From positions 31,435,501 through 31,499,500 of the forward strand of contig CM066998.1 in the NCBI GenBank assembly GCA_033977485.1: DNA of 64,000 nucleotides, written 5' to 3'. This document shows positions 43,793-55,770 of the stretch, one piece after another. Numbering within the stretch: position 1 is the first letter of the stretch; the number at the start of each line of letters is the position of its first letter. Origin of the DNA: Hydrangea macrophylla. Lineage: Eukaryota > Streptophyta > Magnoliopsida > Cornales > Hydrangeaceae. Below the pieces are notes generated by a model, which saw nothing but the letters and a program-made list of their open reading frames with translations, did no database searches and was not told the DNA's origin. A program made the translations under genes and the position numbers.

Positions 43793-46700
43793 TGTAGACA
43801 CCCCATTTTGTCGGCTATAAGATTTAGGAGACCCATAGCTTGGCGGTTCACAATGATCGAAAAAAACTCAAAAAGCACTCCTGGAAGTTAGTTATATCTC
43901 CTAAAATGCTCAGAATGACCAAAATGCCCCTGAAAGCCCAAACGCTCCCAGATTTGGACTGAAAGTTCTAAAAATATGCTATGTCATGAGAAAAGTCATA
44001 AAATGAGTTTTCAAGAAAAATCAAATGAAATGATCAGCTCCCAGAGACCCCTGGAGGTCCTAGAAGTTCCTAGAAAGTCCCTGTTGACCGATTTGACCTA
44101 GGTTTGACCAGGTATGACCAGGTTTGACCAAGGTTTGATCGAAATTGTCCAAATTTACCAAAAATCTCCGAGATCATTCTAGATCATGTGAAAAGTACTA
44201 AAACAAGTTTTAAAAGAAAATCGGACAAAAACATCAGCTCCTGGGAGCTCCCAGAGGTTCCCAGAACTTCCTAGAGGTCCCTAGTTTGACTAGTTTGACC
44301 AAAAATTGACTTTAAAATTGGAGCACCGTATCATTTTTCAAACATTTTTCATGGATACTAGAGGTCAATATCTTTCTAATGGTATATCGTACATAATTCC
44401 CGGATTTAAAACGAATTTATTATGAATTTTTTAAGGTGAAAAAGGCGATCAAATCGGTTTTTATTGCAAATACCGCAAAACTTTTCAAAGAGACTTATCT
44501 CCAAACTATTTTTTTTTATGTAAATTAGACTCCATTACCTTTCTAATGGTATATCACAACCTCAGTTTGGAGTTCATGTACATTTTCTGTGAATTTCGGA
44601 TGAAATAGGGCCTTTTCGCAAATACCGGAACCGCAACACTAGCCAATTACCGCCACGGCACAGGCCCAGTGCCGCCACGGCACTCTCCCCCATAACAGTC
44701 CATTTTTGTAATTTTAATTGGGGGTTCAAATTGATTAAAAAATGCCGTAGTTCTATGTTCACAGATGTTTAGGAGCAATGGGAGTACTTTCTAAATCCCA
44801 AAACCATCCCAAATTAGCCTATATAAACCCCCCATTACTCTTCATTTTGGGGGGGCCAAGTGTAAAACTTGAAAAAGTTTTAGAGAGAAAGAGAGATAGA
44901 GATAGGTGTAGAAGAGAGAAAGGGAGCTTTTCCCACTGATTTTCTATAGAAAGTGAGTTCTAAACTCAAGTTCTTCCATCATCCTTCTATAGACTTCATC
45001 ATCAATGCACCCAACCACCATTTCTTTAAGCATTCATGAGTTAGGGAGCTACTTTCATGTCCAAATGTCAATATCTATGAGTAAAACACCAAGCTACAAG
45101 TCCAAAATCACATTGATTATCATCTATTGATTGTTATTTACTTGCTTGTTTATATATATGTTCATCTCTTCTTACATCATTTCTTTTTATTTTTCTTTAT
45201 TTACTTACTTGTTCTTCATCGTCTAAATGATGACATGAAGTTTGAGGTGAGTGAATCCTTATGGATAGTAGCTCTTGACCTCAAAAACATGTTTAATAGA
45301 TGGTGATTATAACTTCGATACCTCCAAGGTATCCTTGAAGTTATGTTCAAAATAAAAATGAAGTTCTCCAATAATATTGGGGGTTGTTGATAATGAGTTT
45401 GATGTTGATATTTCAAGAGGTCATAATCTCTATTTGATGTTGAAAATATACTTTCAAAACCTCTATTTCAAAATCCGTCTCAAACCCTCTCATTTTGATC
45501 TCAAGAAAGAAAACTCAAGTTTTTCCCAAAATCTTTAAAACAGTGAGTCAAAATAGTGAATGATCTGAGCTCAAAGATTTCTGTAGAACACAATACTCAA
45601 TGTATGGATGCAAGACAACTTGAAAAGTCTTCCTAACTCATTAGAGAGCACCCATGATTTTTTGTTTGACTTGGAAATACATGAAAATGGTCCATTTGGA
45701 CCCAAACATTCTCTCCAGATATTCTGTTTTTGCTTTCACAGCAGCTTGGTTGACTTTCAACTTGTTTTACAGAAATCTTTTCCAAAGGGAGTGGTCCTAA
45801 CTCATTTTTCCCTTATACTTCAGTGTTTTAGGGAACGTTCCGTATAAGATGGGCCTCTAGATCATTTGATTTCATTTTCTAAGAATTTCCAACATTTCAG
45901 TCGACAGTACGGACTCTGTTTCTGAGTAACTTCTATTGTTTATATGATTTATCTTAATCTGTAATAGTTATTGAGGATTAGCTTTTTGATTTGTGTTTTA
46001 GACACACTAAGGATGATCTCCATAAAAAATCATGCATTGAAAACATTTACAACCCTACTTTTCATTTTCTACAAATCAAGTCACTATTCTATCCACTATT
46101 CACAGCAAACATTCTTTTGCTTTCATCCATTGATTTGATGCTTACATGCACTCCAAATTAGCTCATGTCTTAGGAAGTAGTTCATTATACATTTGTACAT
46201 ATCCCATGATGATTTCCTTCATTCATTCATACACATTCTAGACTTCTAAGTCATTCTAGGAATCCATGAACACAAACCACACTACAACCTTGGCACATTC
46301 TAGATGCATACATTGCATTCATACAAAGATTTGGGATTTTTGTGACTCCTAATCTAAGAAGATTATAAGGAATGAACTTGATCATACGTTCATGTTTCCC
46401 CTCGATCTAATCGTCCTTTCTTATCCATCCCGGGGATTAAGAGGTTTTCTTTTCTCAAAGATTAGCATGCATCATTCTAGCTTGCTAAGCATACTTTGAT
46501 CCTTTTTTATTTATTTGTTTCAAGAACAATTCATGTCCCCTTTAGATTAGGGAAACTTAATTACTTGACATGTGATTAGACAATTTTTCCTAGGTTTATT
46601 CATGTGATCTTTCACTTTACATTGTGTGATACTCCCTCCGTCCTATTTTATGTGTCCATCTTGGGGAATCCAACTATTTAAGGGGACAAAAAGAATCTAC

Positions 46701-47276
46701 ACCTACTTTCCACAATTGCCCATAATCATTTCACTTTTTTTATTTATTTTGTTTTGGTGTTGATTGTAAGGAAGGGTAGTTTGGGAAACTAAGTAAACTT
46801 TGATACTAATTTAGGAAAGTGGACAACAATTTTGGGACATCCCAAAAAGGAAAGATGGACACATAAAATGGGACGGAGGTAGTACTTGGCTTAGATCTTA
46901 TAAATAATATTTTATCTTTAGATCTTCCATTTCAAGTTTCTTATGTGATGTAAAATACCTATCATAAATATTAACTAACGAACCAAACATAGTATAAGAT
47001 GATTATATGGATGCTAATTGAGGCCCGTCGAAAGACGGGGCGAGTTGAGGGTGTTTTAGTCGTGACAAAGGCTCCTTCCTCTCTCGTACCAAAACCCCGA
47101 GCCAAGTTCTTTGGTTATGAAAGACCGGTGCCCTTTATCTATTTGGGTGAGTCAAATTAGGTTTCTTGGTTCCTTAAAGATCAAGTGGCGACTCGGTATC
47201 TATTTTCAACAGACCTTCTCTTTTCCTTTTCAAAATGATTTCAAACAAACAAGAAGTGGAATTCCGCATGTCCACA
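43793..47276 (+). repeat. D 3' LTR (with a MITE inside)
   Basis: 3484 bp, about 3231 bp without the MITE and its TA. It is collinear with 32793-36048. TATA box at 44820-44827. Confidence 0.92.
46632..46882. mobile_element. Stowaway-like MITE (Tc1/mariner type) in the D 3' LTR
   Basis: 251 bp with inverted ends CTCCCTCCGTCC...GGACGGAGGTAG, extended by TTTATGTGTCCATCTT and AAGATGGACACATAAA. It is flanked by TA on both sides (46630-46631, 46883-46884). The D 5' LTR and both B LTRs lack it. Non-coding, so it would depend on a transposase supplied in trans. Confidence 0.95.
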
Positions 47277-47281
47277 TACTC
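47277..47281. repeat. Target-site duplication TACTC (right copy, D into A)
   Basis: Pairs with 32788-32792. Confidence 0.95.
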
Positions 47282-49589
47282 AAAGACTGAGAAGGAATAC
47301 GAGGAACATGTAAGGACTGCACTACAGACCCTCCGAGATAATCAACTATATGCGAAGTTCAGTAAGTGTGAGTTTTGGCTGAAATAGGTCAAGTTCCTAG
47401 GATATGTTGTCTCGCAAGATGGAATAGACTCGTCAAAGACAGACGTAGTTTTAGATTAGAATATACCAACCACTGTAATAGAAGTCAGGAGTTTTCTTGG
47501 TCTAGCTGGATACTATCGAAGATTTGTAGAAGGATTCTCCAAGATCGCAGCTCCTCTTACCGGACTAACGAAGAAGGATTTGAAGTTTGAATGGGGTAAC
47601 AAGCATGAACACGCATTCCAGGAATGGAAGGAAAGATTGACCTCAGCGCCAGTGCTTTCGATACCGAAGACCGGTGAACAGTTCACCATATATAGTGACG
47701 CATCACACCAAGGACTCGGATGTGTTTTGATGAAAGATGGGAAGGTAATCGCATATGGGTCACGGCAGTTGAAACCTTATGAGTTGAATTGTCGGACGTA
47801 TGACCTCGAGCTAGCTGCGATTGTTTTTGCACTCAAGATTTGGAGGCATTATCTCTACGGTGAGAAGTTGATCTATTTTCGGATCATAAGAGTCTGAGAT
47901 ACTTTTTCTCTCAAAGGGAGCTGAACATGAGGCAATGACAATGGATGGAATTGTTAAAGGACTACGATTTCACATTGCAGTATCACCCTAGGAAAGCGAA
48001 CGTGGTAGCTGATGCATTAAGTCAGAAACCCAAGAAGATAGTAGTAGCTTCCCTGATGGTCAAAGAGTGGCAAACGTTAGAAACTTTAGCTGAATCTGGT
48101 ATTCAGGCCACAAATACAAGTAAAGGACGACACTTTGGATGTCTTATGGTGCAACCGACCCTTATCAATCGTATTTTAGAGGCATAGAAGAAGAATGAGG
48201 GACTTCAGGAATGGTTTACAAGTAACACAGTAGAGAAACCAGAGAATTGGAATATTGGTTCGGACGGAGCACTCAGATGCAGAGGCAGACTGTGTGCCCG
48301 ATGAAGGTGATCTTAGAAAGGTTATATTGTATGAAGCTCATAAGTCGCGAATGACTATTCACTCAAGAGGTACAAAGATGTATAAGGATTTGAAGAAGAA
48401 TTTCTGGTGGAAAGGTATAAAACGAGGAGTTGCGAAACACATGTCTCAATGTCTCACGTGTAAGCAAGTGAAGGCGGAACATCAAAAGCCTCCAGGACTT
48501 CTACAACCATTAGCAGTTCCCAGCCGAAAGTGGGAGCATATAACTATGGACTTCGTGGTAGGATTGCCGAGATCTCAGCAAAATCACGATACTATTTGCG
48601 TAGTGGATCAACTTACCAAATCGGTGCATTTCATAGCTTATAGTATGTCGTATCCAGTCGAACGTTTGAGTCAGATGTACATACAACAAATCGTGCGACT
48701 TTGCGGTGTACCAGTCTTTATTGTATCCGACCGTGATTCAAGATTCACTGTAGAGTTTTAGAAAAGTCTACAGACATCTTTGGGGACTTAGTTAGACTTA
48801 AGCACTGCCTTTCATCCACAGACTGATGGACAGGCGGAATGGGTTAACCAAGGGTTAGAAGATATGTTGCGAGCGTGTGTTATTAACTTTGAAAGCTCAT
48901 GGGAGACCCATCTATCGCTAATAGAATTTGCATACAATAACAGCCACCATTCGAGTATAGGAATGGCACCCTTTGAGGCATTATACGGAAGGCCATGTCG
49001 ATCGCCGTTGTGTTGGGCAGAGGTTGAAGAAAATCAACTACTCGGACCAGAGTTAGTTCGGGAAACTAACGAGAAGATCTAGGTCGTGAAAGAAAGGATG
49101 CGTACGACGCAGAGTAGACACAAGAGTTACGTAGATAAACATCGCAGGAGTTTGGAATTCAGTGTTGCAGATCATGTGCTACTCAAGGTATCTCCAGTGC
49201 GAGGCATTGTCAGATTCGGACAGAAACAAGGAAAGTTGTCACCATGCTACATTGGACCGTTTGAAATATTAGAGCGAGTGGGAAAAGTAGCCTATCGACT
49301 TGCACTGCCACCTAAGATGTCAGGAGTACATAATGTATTTCATATCAGCATGCTTCAGAAGGTTGTACATGATCCGTCACATGAAATTGACTTCACGGAC
49401 ATTGAGGTAAACAACAACGTGACTTACACTGAAGGACCAGTTTGAATTTTGGAATGAGGAGTCAAGAAGCTGAGGACCAAAGAAATTCCTCTAGTGAAAG
49501 TTCAGTGGAGGCACCATGACGAACGCGAAGCTTTTTGGGAATTGGAATCAGAAATACGCGAGAAGTTTCCAGTTTTGTTTAGTGACTAG
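47277..49589 (+). pseudogene. A pol, right half: RT end, RNase H, integrase, chromodomain-like tail
   Basis: It continues RT after IYS with [28 protein letters not shown] and [20 protein letters not shown]. RNase [22 protein letters not shown]. Integrase: an H...H...CLTC zinc finger, then D (MDF, 48549), D (SDRD, 48729) and E (48837), with 35 residues between the second D and E. A GPFEILERVGKVAYRLALP region follows, then a chromodomain-like end (VKKLRTKEIPLVKVQWRHH, FWELESEIREKFP) to the stop at 49587. Premature stops are at 47385, 47457, 47936, 48185, 48759, 48789, 49080, 49443 and 49455. Single-base frameshifts lie near 47865 and 48290. The catalytic residues survive but the protein cannot be made. 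Confidence 0.93.
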
Positions 49590-49620
49590 CTAGCTCAGAT
49601 TTCGGGACGAAATCTTTGTT

Positions 49621-49633
49621 AAGGAGGGTAGAT
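49621..49633 (+). other. Polypurine tract of A
   Basis: AAGGAGGGTAGAT, in the usual chromovirus setting after TTTCGGGACGAAAT, directly before the 3' LTR. Confidence 0.85.
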
Positions 49634-50082
49634 TATAGTAACTCGTATTTTCATGTTTAAATTGACGATTTAGACTTCCTGTACAATTTTAGCGGAAATT
49701 GGCCACAGGGGTATTTTGGTCATTTTTTAAAATTTGTAAGTCATGAACTGAAAATATAATTTTTGCGAAAAGTTGCGTAAGGTTAAATGATTCGTTATTT
49801 GTATTGGAAGTTAAGAGTTTTCGATATCTATTTAGAAGATATCTCAATTTTAGTCATTTTGAGAAAATATCCGTTTTTGTATTCATACAATCTTTTCTGT
49901 ATTTATTCGACTTTTTAATTATATTATTTAATAATATAATTACATGAATAATAATTATAATGAAAGATAATAATTACCTAACTAGATTTCCACTATAATT
50001 AATATTTTTTCGGAACCCGTAATTATACATGTGATTCCCCAAACCATGCTTTTACCCTAAGCTAGCCCCCAAACAACCTCTG

Positions 50083-50275
50083 TGAGGTGCCCTATGAGGT
50101 GTCCTGTGAGGTGTCCTGTGAGGTGTCCTATGAGGTGTCTTGTGTACTTAAGTGCTTGTGAGGTGTCCTATGAGGTGTCTTGGTGCTTGAGTGCTTGTGA
50201 GGTGTCGTGTGAGGTGTCCTATGAGGTGTCTTGTGTGTTTGAGTGCTTGTGAGGTGTCTTGTGAGGTATTGTGTA
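50083..50275. repeat. GAGGTGTC minisatellite in the A 3' LTR
   Basis: Counterpart of 5655-5845 with different unit order. Confidence 0.9.
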
Positions 50276-50976
50276 TAATATATATACATATCGGTGGCGT
50301 TCCCCCTTTTCCTAAAAAAATCCCTCCCACTAGTTGTTGAAAAGGAAGGGAAAAATAATAATAGAGAGTTAGCCGAGAGAGTGAAGGAGAAAGAAAATAA
50401 AAGAATGGAAAGGAAAGGAAGAAATCCCAAACCACACCACAACCCCGAACCTACGAGGAGCAGAAGGAGAGAAAGGAGAAGAAAAAGAGGAGAGAGAGAT
50501 ACCCCAAGACCACCCACAACCAACCCGAGCTCGCCGGTGTCACCATCTTTACCGGTGAGTGCCTATACTCACTTAGTAGCGTAGATATGTATGTTTATAT
50601 ATGTTTTGGCATGAAAGAATTAACGGACCCCGAACATACGAAAAAGGTCCAGTTTAATTCTGGAATATTACTGCTCTCAATCGATCGAACTTAGTTCAAT
50701 CGATCGAACTTAATAGAATGGTTATTGTTTAGTTGTTTTATATCTAATGAACTGTTAACCTATTTATTATCATATGTTGATGTAGGAGAACTGTATGGGA
50801 ATAATACATACGTGGAATAATGGACTTAATGCATTGAAAAGTGGAGCCCTTTGGTTACTGTTGAGATAATAATGAGATTGAAAAGCCGACGTGCATAGTA
50901 GTGGGTCTGTTGACCACAATGGTCGATACTATTTATGATTAGTACGTGTAAATGCGGTCACGAAGATCGTATGTGT

Positions 50977-51312
50977 TAGGGCGTATTGGCCGTAATGTAA
51001 TGGGCGTATTGGCCGTAATGTAATGATCGTGTTGGCTGGGCGTATTGGCCGTAATGTATCGAGCGTATTGGCTCGGCTTATTGGCCGTAATGCAATGGGC
51101 GTATTGGCCGTAATGTAATGAGCGTATTGGCTGGGTGTACTGGCTGTAATGTATCGAGCGTATTGGATTGGTGTATTGGCCGTAATGTATTGAGCATATT
51201 GGCCGTAATGTATCGAGCATATTGGCTGGGCGTATTGGCTATAATGTATTGAGCGTATTGGCTTGGTGTGTTGGCCGTATAGTATTGGGTGTGTTGGCCG
51301 GGATGTATCAGG
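50977..51312. repeat. GCGTATTGGCCGTAATGTA minisatellite in the A 3' LTR
   Basis: About eleven 23-bp and six 13-bp units, clearly longer than the ~250-bp array of the 5' LTR. Confidence 0.93.
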
Positions 51313-51805
51313 GGCATGTTGGCCAAAATATATCGGGGCGTTTGGCTAGATTATATGGGACTGTGTGTCTAGTTTGACAGACCGTGGGTATGGGACTACG
51401 TGTCTGATTAATGTGGACCCAAGAGTCTATGTTATATATTGGGAGATTGGGATGATGTCCGTTGTTAGATATTGAGTTAATGCATACATGCATCCGAACG
51501 ATGAGATGATCCTTTTACTGATGTTGTTTATATATGCTGCCGTCTATAGATACTCTGTTAGTATTTGCATTCACTCGGCTTTCGTAGCTGACGGCGTTTA
51601 TGCCGCTGGATATTCGACATCCAGCTGGCAAGGGTTATGAGTATTCAGGAGATGCATACATGGATAGGGGCTACAAGGAGGGAGCCTACGATGATGGAGG
51701 CTATGCTAGAGATGACTACTACGCAAGCTGAAGACTTAGGGCTTGCTGTTGATAGTTTATGCTTATGTTTTTAGAGACCGTTGTTATAGTTAAGTTTGTA
51801 ATTGG

Positions 51806-51810
51806 CATAT
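51806..51810. repeat. Target-site duplication CATAT (left copy, E into A)
   Basis: CATAT is repeated at 60319-60323. The uninterrupted site, CATATGTTGCCG, is seen in the A 5' LTR near 30136. Confidence 0.95.
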
Positions 51811-53160
51811 TGATGTTGTCAGAATCAAGATATAAAAGTATTCTTTACTTTTCAAAGGATTTGCAGTGTGGAAGTAAAGGTCGAACCCACAGAGATTGAT
51901 TACTACAGCGATTTAATTTTAAAACCTAAGTCTAGTTAATTAGGGAAAAACGGAGTTTGATTTGGATTTAATTAAACTAATAACAATAAAAATAAATCTA
52001 AACTATGAAAGCAATTAAAAGTGTTTTTAAATAATATTTAAAGGAAACCTAGGATTGCAAATCCACCACTAGCTTCATAATAGGAATATCTATGAATTAC
52101 TTTAGCTTATTACGTTGGATGAATATGGGGAATTGTAGCTACAAGCCCAATTCCTCCGACAAGAAGATAATCATGGTTCAAGCACCAACATAATCCATCT
52201 GCGGATAGCACAAATTATCTCACACTAAACTAGGGTTGTGATCTAATCCGTCTAACCTAGGCATGGACTATTCGGATACTTGATAGCACGAATCAATAAA
52301 GCACCATCACATGTAAACAATCTAAACAAGCACAGCAAGAATAGATCGTTGAGCACATCACAGTCAAAATAGATCTAAGACAAGAATAAATTCCGAAAGC
52401 AATGATTTAATCAATGTAAGTACGATTTATTAATAAAAATCCTCTCAACATGTGACTGTCATCCATACATAATAGACTAAAATAAAAGCATAAATAAAAC
52501 CCTATTACTCATCTAGGGCTTCATTGAAACCCTAGATCAATGATCTAGCCGTCCATGGAAGTAGTAGATAGCAAGAGGTTGATGGAGGAGGCCATGGAAA
52601 CCCTTGGTCTTCTTCTTCTTCTCCTTGCTTCCCTCCCTTCAATGGCTGGAAGTATGGTTGTAGAATGTGTGTATAATAATTGCCAACCCTCTAATTGAGT
52701 AAATTTAGAGTTTAAATAGATTTACAACATGTTTTGGAAGCCTTTACAACTCGAAACGGACTGAAACGCATGTATTTTACAGTCTGGACGTCGTTTAGCA
52801 GTCTCGTTTGCACAGGAGTCTTCAGTATACTGAAATACGCAGCTTTGGTTTTTGGGCATATCGCGCGAGCGCGACATTTGGCTTTCGCGCGCGCGGGTCG
52901 CGCGAGCGATTATGGGGTTCTCGCGCGAGCGGATCGCGCGAGCGATTTCTGGATCTTCGCGGCCGCGGTTCGCGCGCGCGACTTGGTTTTTTCAGCTTCT
53001 TCAACTATGCTTTTTCACCCTGTTTAGCCTGGTTTAGCTGATTTCTTCCAAAACCTGTCAGAAACTAGAAAACGAAGTAAAAATATACAAAAACAGAATA
53101 AAAAAGGTACTAACAAATGCTCATTAAGGCGTATAAATAGGATTAGTTCTCTCCCGATCA
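51811..53160 (-). repeat. E 3' LTR (left on + strand)
   Basis: 1350 bp from TGATGTTGTCAGAATC to TCTCTCCCGATCA on the plus strand. CG island at 52861-52982. Confidence 0.95.
52861..52982. repeat. CG-palindrome island in the E 3' LTR
   Basis: Related to the C islands but with different unit order. It lacks a GGTCGCGCGAGCG block present in the other E LTR. Confidence 0.92.
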
Positions 53161-53172
53161 CACCCCCAAACC
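53161..53172 (-). other. Polypurine tract of E
   Basis: On the minus strand GGTTTGGGGGTG directly precedes the LTR start TGATCGGG, the same as in C. Confidence 0.85.
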
Positions 53173-55325
53173 TACATTTTGCTAGTCCTCGAGCAAAACT
53201 AAAATAAAAACTACTAATAAAAAATCTATTCCATTTTCGTATGGATCACGATTGCATTTAGCGTATGCAACAAGCCTTTTAAACCCCTAGGTGTCCCTAG
53301 TCGGACGAGTGAAGTCTTGTGAGGGTTCTCATCAACAAGTTACCCACAACCATATTTATTAACTTAAAATTTTAAAAACTTTTATTAAAACGAAAAATAA
53401 AACAATCAATACTCCTTATTATACAACAAAGATTCGAAATAGAATAACGAACAAAAAGAAATAGAATCAAACGTCTACATACATCATGAAAAACAATCTC
53501 AAGCACATGCATCATATAAATCAATAGAGTTCCTCATAAAATTGCACGTGTGTGATATGGTAATCCAATGAACACGCGCATGTCATGAACATGGAATATA
53601 ACTCGGATGACCATCTAACTATGTCTCGACTACGAATCTCACAATGAATTACACTCTCAAATGAAACACTCAGAAACATGTGTAATTTTTCTAATATATG
53701 GGAGCAAAGGAAATATATTTTCAAAACAAGAAATGCTCACATATGACTCGAAAAAGACGCATGACACGAAAAACAGTAGTCTCATGGATAAGATGCCAAT
53801 AATCAAGAGAAATTAATCATTACCATGTTTTAATCCCTCTCCCATCGTTTTCATATCCAAACCATGTTTCCTAGGATCTAATAGGACTTTTTAAAGGTTG
53901 TAACGTAGCTCAGGTAATGAAAAAGGATAAAATGGATATATGGGTAGATTTAGAATGGCATTGTAAGGCATGTTCGATTTCTTTCATTCTTCTTCTACAA
54001 AATTTCATCTTTTCTTTCTCTTCATTCCTTTTCATTCATTTTTCTTCTTTTCTTTCATTTTTTTTTTCAACCTTCCTCTTCTTTATTTTGTTTTCTTTTT
54101 CCTTTTTCTTTTTCTTTTCTTGCTTCTCAAATGATTATTCATCGAATACCAAGCAACTACCCCAATAGCATCTTATTTTCTTTTTCTTCCCAATCACACA
54201 TTGCCTTAACACCACTAAAAGTTGATCAATCTTTCAGGGGTGAACTCCAAGTTGGCCAAATTGGAGCAAAAACAAGTATAATGGTAATCAAAGAAAGAAA
54301 TGGCATTTTAATGGCTCAAAGGGCGAACTAAGGAAATTTTTCATTTATTGGTCATAAACAAAGAGGGCCTAAAATCATGTCCTAAAGTTGTATGGTTTTT
54401 CAATGTTTACGACGGAAGATTATTTAGCATGGTAACAAATATTTTAACTTGATTATCAACCAAAGCAAGAATAATGAGACTAAACAACAAGTAGATGCGC
54501 TATTTCAATGAAATTCGACAAACACAAGATGTATTTCTAACCCTCTAAATAGAAAAGATAGGCTCAAAAGCTCACCGGGCTTAGTCTCCACCGTGTGTTA
54601 TCTAGAAATCCGAATCATATTATAGTTCACAACCAACATGTATTCAAGCGACTACGTGCAGTGCATAGTTTATATGCAAATCTATGATATAAAACTACGA
54701 TTCAAACAATACATAACTTAAAATATTTCAACATAACTTTAGCAAACATTTAATCACATATTCTCTTGTTTATCATTCTATAACAAATCACATTACATAA
54801 CAAGAAGTATCGACTAGCGATTGCAAAACCGTAGGTAATATCGTCACACTTATTGAAAATTTTTAAAATTTTGCATAAAAATAATGTGCACGGTGTGTTC
54901 ATACCCCCAAACCTAAACCTTTCATTGTCCCTAATGAAACAATAAAATGAAAGAAAGGAGAGTACAGAAGAAAAGAACGATAATACCTCGATCTGGACAA
55001 GCATAGAACAGGTGAACACAAAGGAATATGGCTATAAAGTTCAATGTTACCTGTTACTTCTTAATAAAAGAAAACAAACTAACAAAAGAATATTAAAAGA
55101 AAAAGCAACAGAAATATAAAATAGAAATTGAAAAACTAATCCAAATTAAACTAAACTATCAAATGGAAAAGAAATAAACGAAAAAGTATAAATCTAATAA
55201 GGAAAACAATAACTAACACGATCTAAAATGGCTTAATAAACAAAAACAAAAACAAAAACATTATCAGAACAAGTATGGGAGAAGGATACAGAAAACAAAA
55301 GAAAAAAAAACAGAAATTGGGGAAA
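53173..55325 (-). other. E 3' non-coding region
   Basis: Collinear with C 19621-21798. A pyrimidine-rich tract at 53985-54125 on the plus strand. No gene is recognised; frames differ from those in C. Confidence 0.8.
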
Positions 55326-55560
55326 TCGCGCGAGCGGTCCGCGCGAGCGGCCGTCGCGCGCGCGAATTCCCAAAAAATATATATATATATTTATTTTTTT
55401 TAATATCTCGCGCGAGCGAGGTACCTCGCGCCCGCGATTCCAGGCGCGAGGAGAACCTGAGGCTCAAAATAAAGAAAAGTAAAGAAAACCACCTAAGGCA
55501 CAAACTCGCGCCAGCGGACCGCGCGAGCGATGTCTCGCGCGAGCGGGCCGCGCGCGCGAG
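55326..55560. repeat. CG-palindrome island in the E 3' non-coding region
   Basis: Counterpart of C 19384-19620. A TA-rich stretch (ATATATATATAT) stands where C has a run of about 26 A. Confidence 0.9.
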
Positions 55561-55705
55561 ATGGGTTTCTTCCACTTTTTGATTAAAATTATGTATATAT
55601 TATTAAAATAACTTAATTCCAACCCCCAAACCTGTCCAACATGTCCAAAACAGACACAAACAGACCCAAAAACGTCCAAAAATAAGAAAAACGAATGAAA
55701 TAAAG

Positions 55706-55723
55706 CTTGGGTTGCCTCCCAAG
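55706..55723 (-). other. Perfect hairpin downstream of E gag-protease
   Basis: Same 18 bases as at 19221-19238, reverse strand, 48 bases after the stop codon. Confidence 0.8.
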
Positions 55724-55770
55724 AAGCGCTAACTTTTACGTCTTTAGCTAGACCGTTCTAGCTCAAGATT

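Larger units (their letters stand above)
32793..47276 (+). mobile_element. Element D: non-autonomous Tat/Ogre-like gypsy element (gag remnant, minisatellites)
   Basis: 5' LTR, PBS, leader repeat tract, gag remnant, 3' non-coding region with at least five tandem arrays, PPT and 3' LTR. Length is 14,484 bp, or about 14.2 kb without the MITE, close to B without C (14.4 kb). No RT, integrase or protease sequence was found. Orientation is opposite to B. LTR copies differ by roughly 7% in the first ~195 bases by eye, so it is older than B. Confidence 0.9.
49634..51810 (+). repeat. A 3' LTR, left part
   Basis: It starts TATAGTAACTCG, where the terminal TG has become TA. Collinear with 5209-6064 and 28889-30140, and it shows the B target site uninterrupted near 50490. 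Interrupted by E at CATAT (51806-51810). Confidence 0.92.

Noticed and set aside
47375..47590. Frame of 71 codons overlapping A pol.
   Set aside because: It is in the wrong frame; the real RT motifs ([19 protein letters not shown]) lie in the frame that continues from IYS at the D insertion site.
29319..51326. Frames encoding HYGQYA/ITANTPSQYA repeats in the A LTRs.
   Set aside because: They follow the 23/13-bp minisatellite on the minus strand of an LTR, and differ between the two LTRs.
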